DNA from: CAYLNK01 sp964384675
GTDB taxonomy: Bacteria; Acidobacteriota; Thermoanaerobaculia; UBA5066
DNA length: 6,737 nt
NCBI GenBank assembly: GCA_964384675.1
Contig: CAYLNK010000353.1
Span: 1-6,737 of the forward strand
Direction of reading: 5' to 3'
Shown: piece after piece, positions 4,657 to 6,737 of the stretch
Layout: each line of letters opens with the position of its first letter
How positions within the stretch are numbered: the first letter of the stretch is position 1
Made by a program: the position numbers and the translations under genes
Notes under the pieces: model-generated
What the model was told of the DNA's origin: nothing
The model's database searches: none
The model's input: the letters and a program-made list of their open reading frames with translations, nothing else

Positions 4657-6737
4657 TCACGGTTTGACCGGGATGGCGAACGTCTTCCACATCTTGACCT
4701 TGACCCCGTTCTTCGTGGCGGGCTCGATCGCCGAACCCTTCAGGGCGTTGACGGCGGCGTCGTCGACGAACTTGTACGGGGACGCCTTCACGATCCGCAC
4801 CTCGGCGACCCGGCCGTTCTCGTCGATCAGCGCGAGGATCAGCGGCGTGCCGAGGGGCTCGCCCTTGCCCCGCTGGATGTTCCGGGCCTGCGGCGGAAGC
4901 CCGGTGATCGGCGCAAGGCGGGTGACGCGAGGCTCGACGACCCCTTCGCCGGGCCCGACCAGGTCGCCGGGCTTGACCGGCGCGTTCGGCGGCGGCTCGG
5001 CTGCGGCGGGCTCGGCGGCCACCGGGGCCGCCGTGGGCTTGACCTCGACCTTGGGGAGGGGCGTGGCGGTCGGTTCCGGAGCCTTTGTCGGTGCGGCGGC
5101 GGGGGGCGCGGTGGGAGCCACCGGGGGCGCGATGGTCGCCTTGGGAGCGAAGGAGACGGCGGTCGGGGCCACCGGAGGGGCGACGCCCGGCTTGGTCGGC
5201 ACCGTGGCCGGCGCGACGCCGGCGGTCGGGGTGAGCTTCGCGCGCTCCTCCAGGATGCGCCGGGCCTCGGCCTCGACGGCCTTCGGATCGACGACCTTCA
5301 CGGGGGTGGCCGTCGGGCCGGGGGCCTCCGTGGACGTCGTCGCCGCCGTGGCCTCGGTCGGGACGGCGGCCGGCGTCGGCTGCGGCGCCGGGGTCCCGCC
5401 CTTCCCCTTGAGGAGGACCACGGCCACCACGCCGACCACGGCAACCGCGCCGATCCCGATGAAAAGGCCCGTGCGGCTCTTCGGCGGCTCGCTTCCCATC
5501 GAGAGGGCGGGCCGGGAGACCTCGGTGACGATCGGCCGTTCCTGCTCCGGACGCCGCTCCGGCTCCGGCTCACGGACCTTCTCCGGCACCGGGGCCTTCT
5601 TGGAGATGACGAGGCCCTTCCCCTTCTTGGTCTGCTCCTGGGGGCCGGGACCCTCCCGCTCGGCCTTCGCGAAGGCCGCGTCGATCGCCTCGTCGGAGGC
5701 GACCGGCTGGGCCTCGAGGAGCCGGTGCATGTAGATCGCGAGGTCGGCCGGCCCCGGGGTGGGCTGGTACGAGTAGAGGATCGAGAGGAGCTCCTTCTCG
5801 AACTCCGACGCGTTCTGGTAGCGGTCCTGGGGGTTCTTGGCGAGCGCCTTCAGCACGACCTGGTCGAGCTTCTTCGGCACGTCCGGGTTCTTCGTCGAGG
5901 GCGCCACGACCTTGGCGTCGCGCACCTGCTCGAGGATCGTCAGGTCGGTGTCGCCCGTGAAGAGCCGCTCGCCCGTCAGCATCTCGAAGAGGACGATGCC
6001 GAGCGAGAAGATGTCGGTACGCCGGTCGATCTTCTTCCCCCAGGCCTGCTCGGGGGACATGTACTGGAGCTTCCCCTTCAGCGCGCCGGTCTGGGTCTGC
6101 GAGACCTTGGTCGCGGCCTTGGCGATCCCGAAGTCGCACAGCTTGATGTCGCCCTCGAAGCTGATCAGGATGTTCTGCGGCGACACGTCGCGGTGGACGA
6201 GGTTGAGCTCCTTCCCGTCCATCCCCATGCGCCGGTGGGCGTAGTCGAGGGCGTTCGCGATCTTGGACGCGACGAGGATCGCCAGCTCGGGCGGCAGCGG
6301 ATAGCCCCGCTCGTTCCCCTGCTTGAGGATCGACCGGAGGTCCTTGCCGTCCACGTACTCCATGGCGATGTAGTGGTAGGCGTCGACCTTCCCGAGGTCG
6401 TAGATGTGGATGATGTTGTTGTGCGTCAGCTGGGCCGCCAGCTTGGCCTCGTCGACGAACATCGTGATGAAGTCGTCGTTGTCGGCCATGTGCGGGAGGA
6501 TCCGCTTGATGGCGACGATCTTCTCGAAGCCTTCCTCGCCCCGCATGCGAGCCTTGAAGACCTCGGCCATCCCGCCGGCCGCGATCTTCTCGAGGAGCTG
6601 ATAGCGCCCGAAGCCGCCGGGGAAGGTGGTTCCGGTGCCGGTGACGTCGCGACGGCGCTCGTGGGAGGCCGCCCGCGAACGATCTTGCTCGGCCCGCTCG
6701 CGGTCGGCCCGCTCCCGGTCCGCGTGCTCGCGGTCTG
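4657..6737 (-). CDS. Transmembrane serine/threonine protein kinase with C-terminal TonB-type domain, 5'-truncated
   Basis: Hanks-type kinase predicted to phosphorylate Ser/Thr of cytoplasmic proteins. The frame is open to the right edge. It begins with a DRERA-type charged repeat, then GRYQLLEKIAAGGMAEVFKAR, so the glycine-rich loop starts before the internal ATG at 6570, and that ATG is not the true start. Numbered from that Met, the VAIK lysine is K22, the alpha-C glutamate is E41, the catalytic loop is HRDVSPQN (126-133), DFG is 146-148 and SPE is 172-174; R250 closes the kinase core. All key residues are present except that the usual catalytic-loop lysine is Ser130. A single membrane helix spans about 368-387, followed by GKGKGG-like basic/glycine residues. 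A Pro/Ala/Thr-rich periplasmic linker (about 393-545) leads to a TonB-type C-terminal domain (about 550-637), with LILALIDENGRVAEVRIVKAS, then DDAAVNAL, and a final strand ending in FAIPVKP. The gene heads the run of co-directional genes. Confidence 0.92.
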   Translation of the reverse strand, partial: DREHADRERADRERAEQDRSRAASHERRRDVTGTGTTFPGGFGRYQLLEKIAAGGMAEVFKARMRGEEGFEKIVAIKRILPHMADNDDFITMFVDEAKLAAQLTHNNIIHIYDLGKVDAYHYIAMEYVDGKDLRSILKQGNERGYPLPPELAILVASKIANALDYAHRRMGMDGKELNLVHRDVSPQNILISFEGDIKLCDFGIAKAATKVSQTQTGALKGKLQYMSPEQAWGKKIDRRTDIFSLGIVLFEMLTGERLFTGDTDLTILEQVRDAKVVAPSTKNPDVPKKLDQVVLKALAKNPQDRYQNASEFEKELLSILYSYQPTPGPADLAIYMHRLLEAQPVASDEAIDAAFAKAEREGPGPQEQTKKGKGLVISKKAPVPEKVREPEPERRPEQERPIVTEVSRPALSMGSEPPKSRTGLFIGIGAVAVVGVVAVVLLKGKGGTPAPQPTPAAVPTEATAATTSTEAPGPTATPVKVVDPKAVEAEARRILEERAKLTPTAGVAPATVPTKPGVAPPVAPTAVSFAPKATIAPPVAPTAPPAAAPTKAPEPTATPLPKVEVKPTAAPVAAEPAAAEPPPNAPVKPGDLVGPGEGVVEPRVTRLAPITGLPPQARNIQRGKGEPLGTPLILALIDENGRVAEVRIVKASPYKFVDDAAVNALKGSAIEPATKNGVKVKMWKTFAIPVKP
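6691..6735 (-). repeat. Three 15-bp tandem repeats coding DREHA-DRERA-DRERA at the kinase N-terminus
   Basis: Read on the minus strand, three consecutive 15-nt units (6735-6721, 6720-6706, 6705-6691) encode DREHA, DRERA and DRERA. A degenerate EQDRS unit follows (6690-6676). The array probably continues beyond the window, since the last two bases before it are compatible with a preceding alanine codon. It encodes a highly charged, probably helical extension in front of the kinase domain. Confidence 0.7.

Noticed and set aside
5100..5200. Repeated APPVAPTA-type stretch as a candidate DNA repeat element
   Set aside because: It is an in-frame low-complexity part of the kinase linker with imperfect nucleotide identity, best explained by protein composition.
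4664..5734. 356-codon plus-strand open frame rich in Gly, Ala, Thr and Val
   Set aside because: It mirrors the Pro/Ala/Thr-rich linker and TonB-type end of the kinase on the other strand; the apparent repeats only reflect that linker.

Overview
The window is a compact, very GC-rich bacterial segment in which every supportable gene lies on the minus strand, so transcription runs from the right edge to the left. The intergenic gaps are tiny (about 40 nt or less between most genes) and two junctions are 4-nt GTGA overlaps, so the seven genes look like one operon-like run. No tRNA, rRNA, CRISPR array, insertion sequence, riboswitch or intrinsic terminator is visible. The sequence resembles a Gram-negative, GC-rich lineage that uses Hanks-type kinases, such as Acidobacteriota or Myxococcota. 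That guess rests on GC content, the HRDVSPQN-type kinase and the TonB-like C-terminus, and it is weak.

In order of transcription: (1) a 5'-truncated transmembrane serine/threonine protein kinase (6737-4657). It has an N-terminal charged DRERA-type repeat running off the window, a complete cytoplasmic kinase domain, one membrane segment, a long Pro/Ala/Thr linker and a TonB-type C-terminal domain. (2) A 73-residue, highly charged helical/coiled-coil protein of unknown function (4616-4395). (3)-(5) A complete type II (BtuFCD/FecBCD-type) ABC importer for cobalamin, heme or a ferric siderophore: periplasmic binding protein (4285-3437, probably starting further upstream), permease (3431-2454) and ATPase (2457-1678). 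(6) accD, the acetyl-CoA carboxylase carboxyltransferase beta subunit (1662-817). (7) folC, the folylpolyglutamate/dihydrofolate synthase (820-2), cut by the left edge before its C-terminal domain.

accD-folC is a widely conserved housekeeping pair linking fatty-acid and folate metabolism. The import cassette sits directly upstream with no outer-membrane receptor, ExbB/ExbD or regulator in the window. The most unusual element is the kinase-TonB_C fusion at the head of the run, followed by the small coiled-coil gene. It suggests a membrane-spanning signalling protein co-expressed with an uptake system, but any functional link is inference from gene order. I do not see clear proof of a wholly new system.
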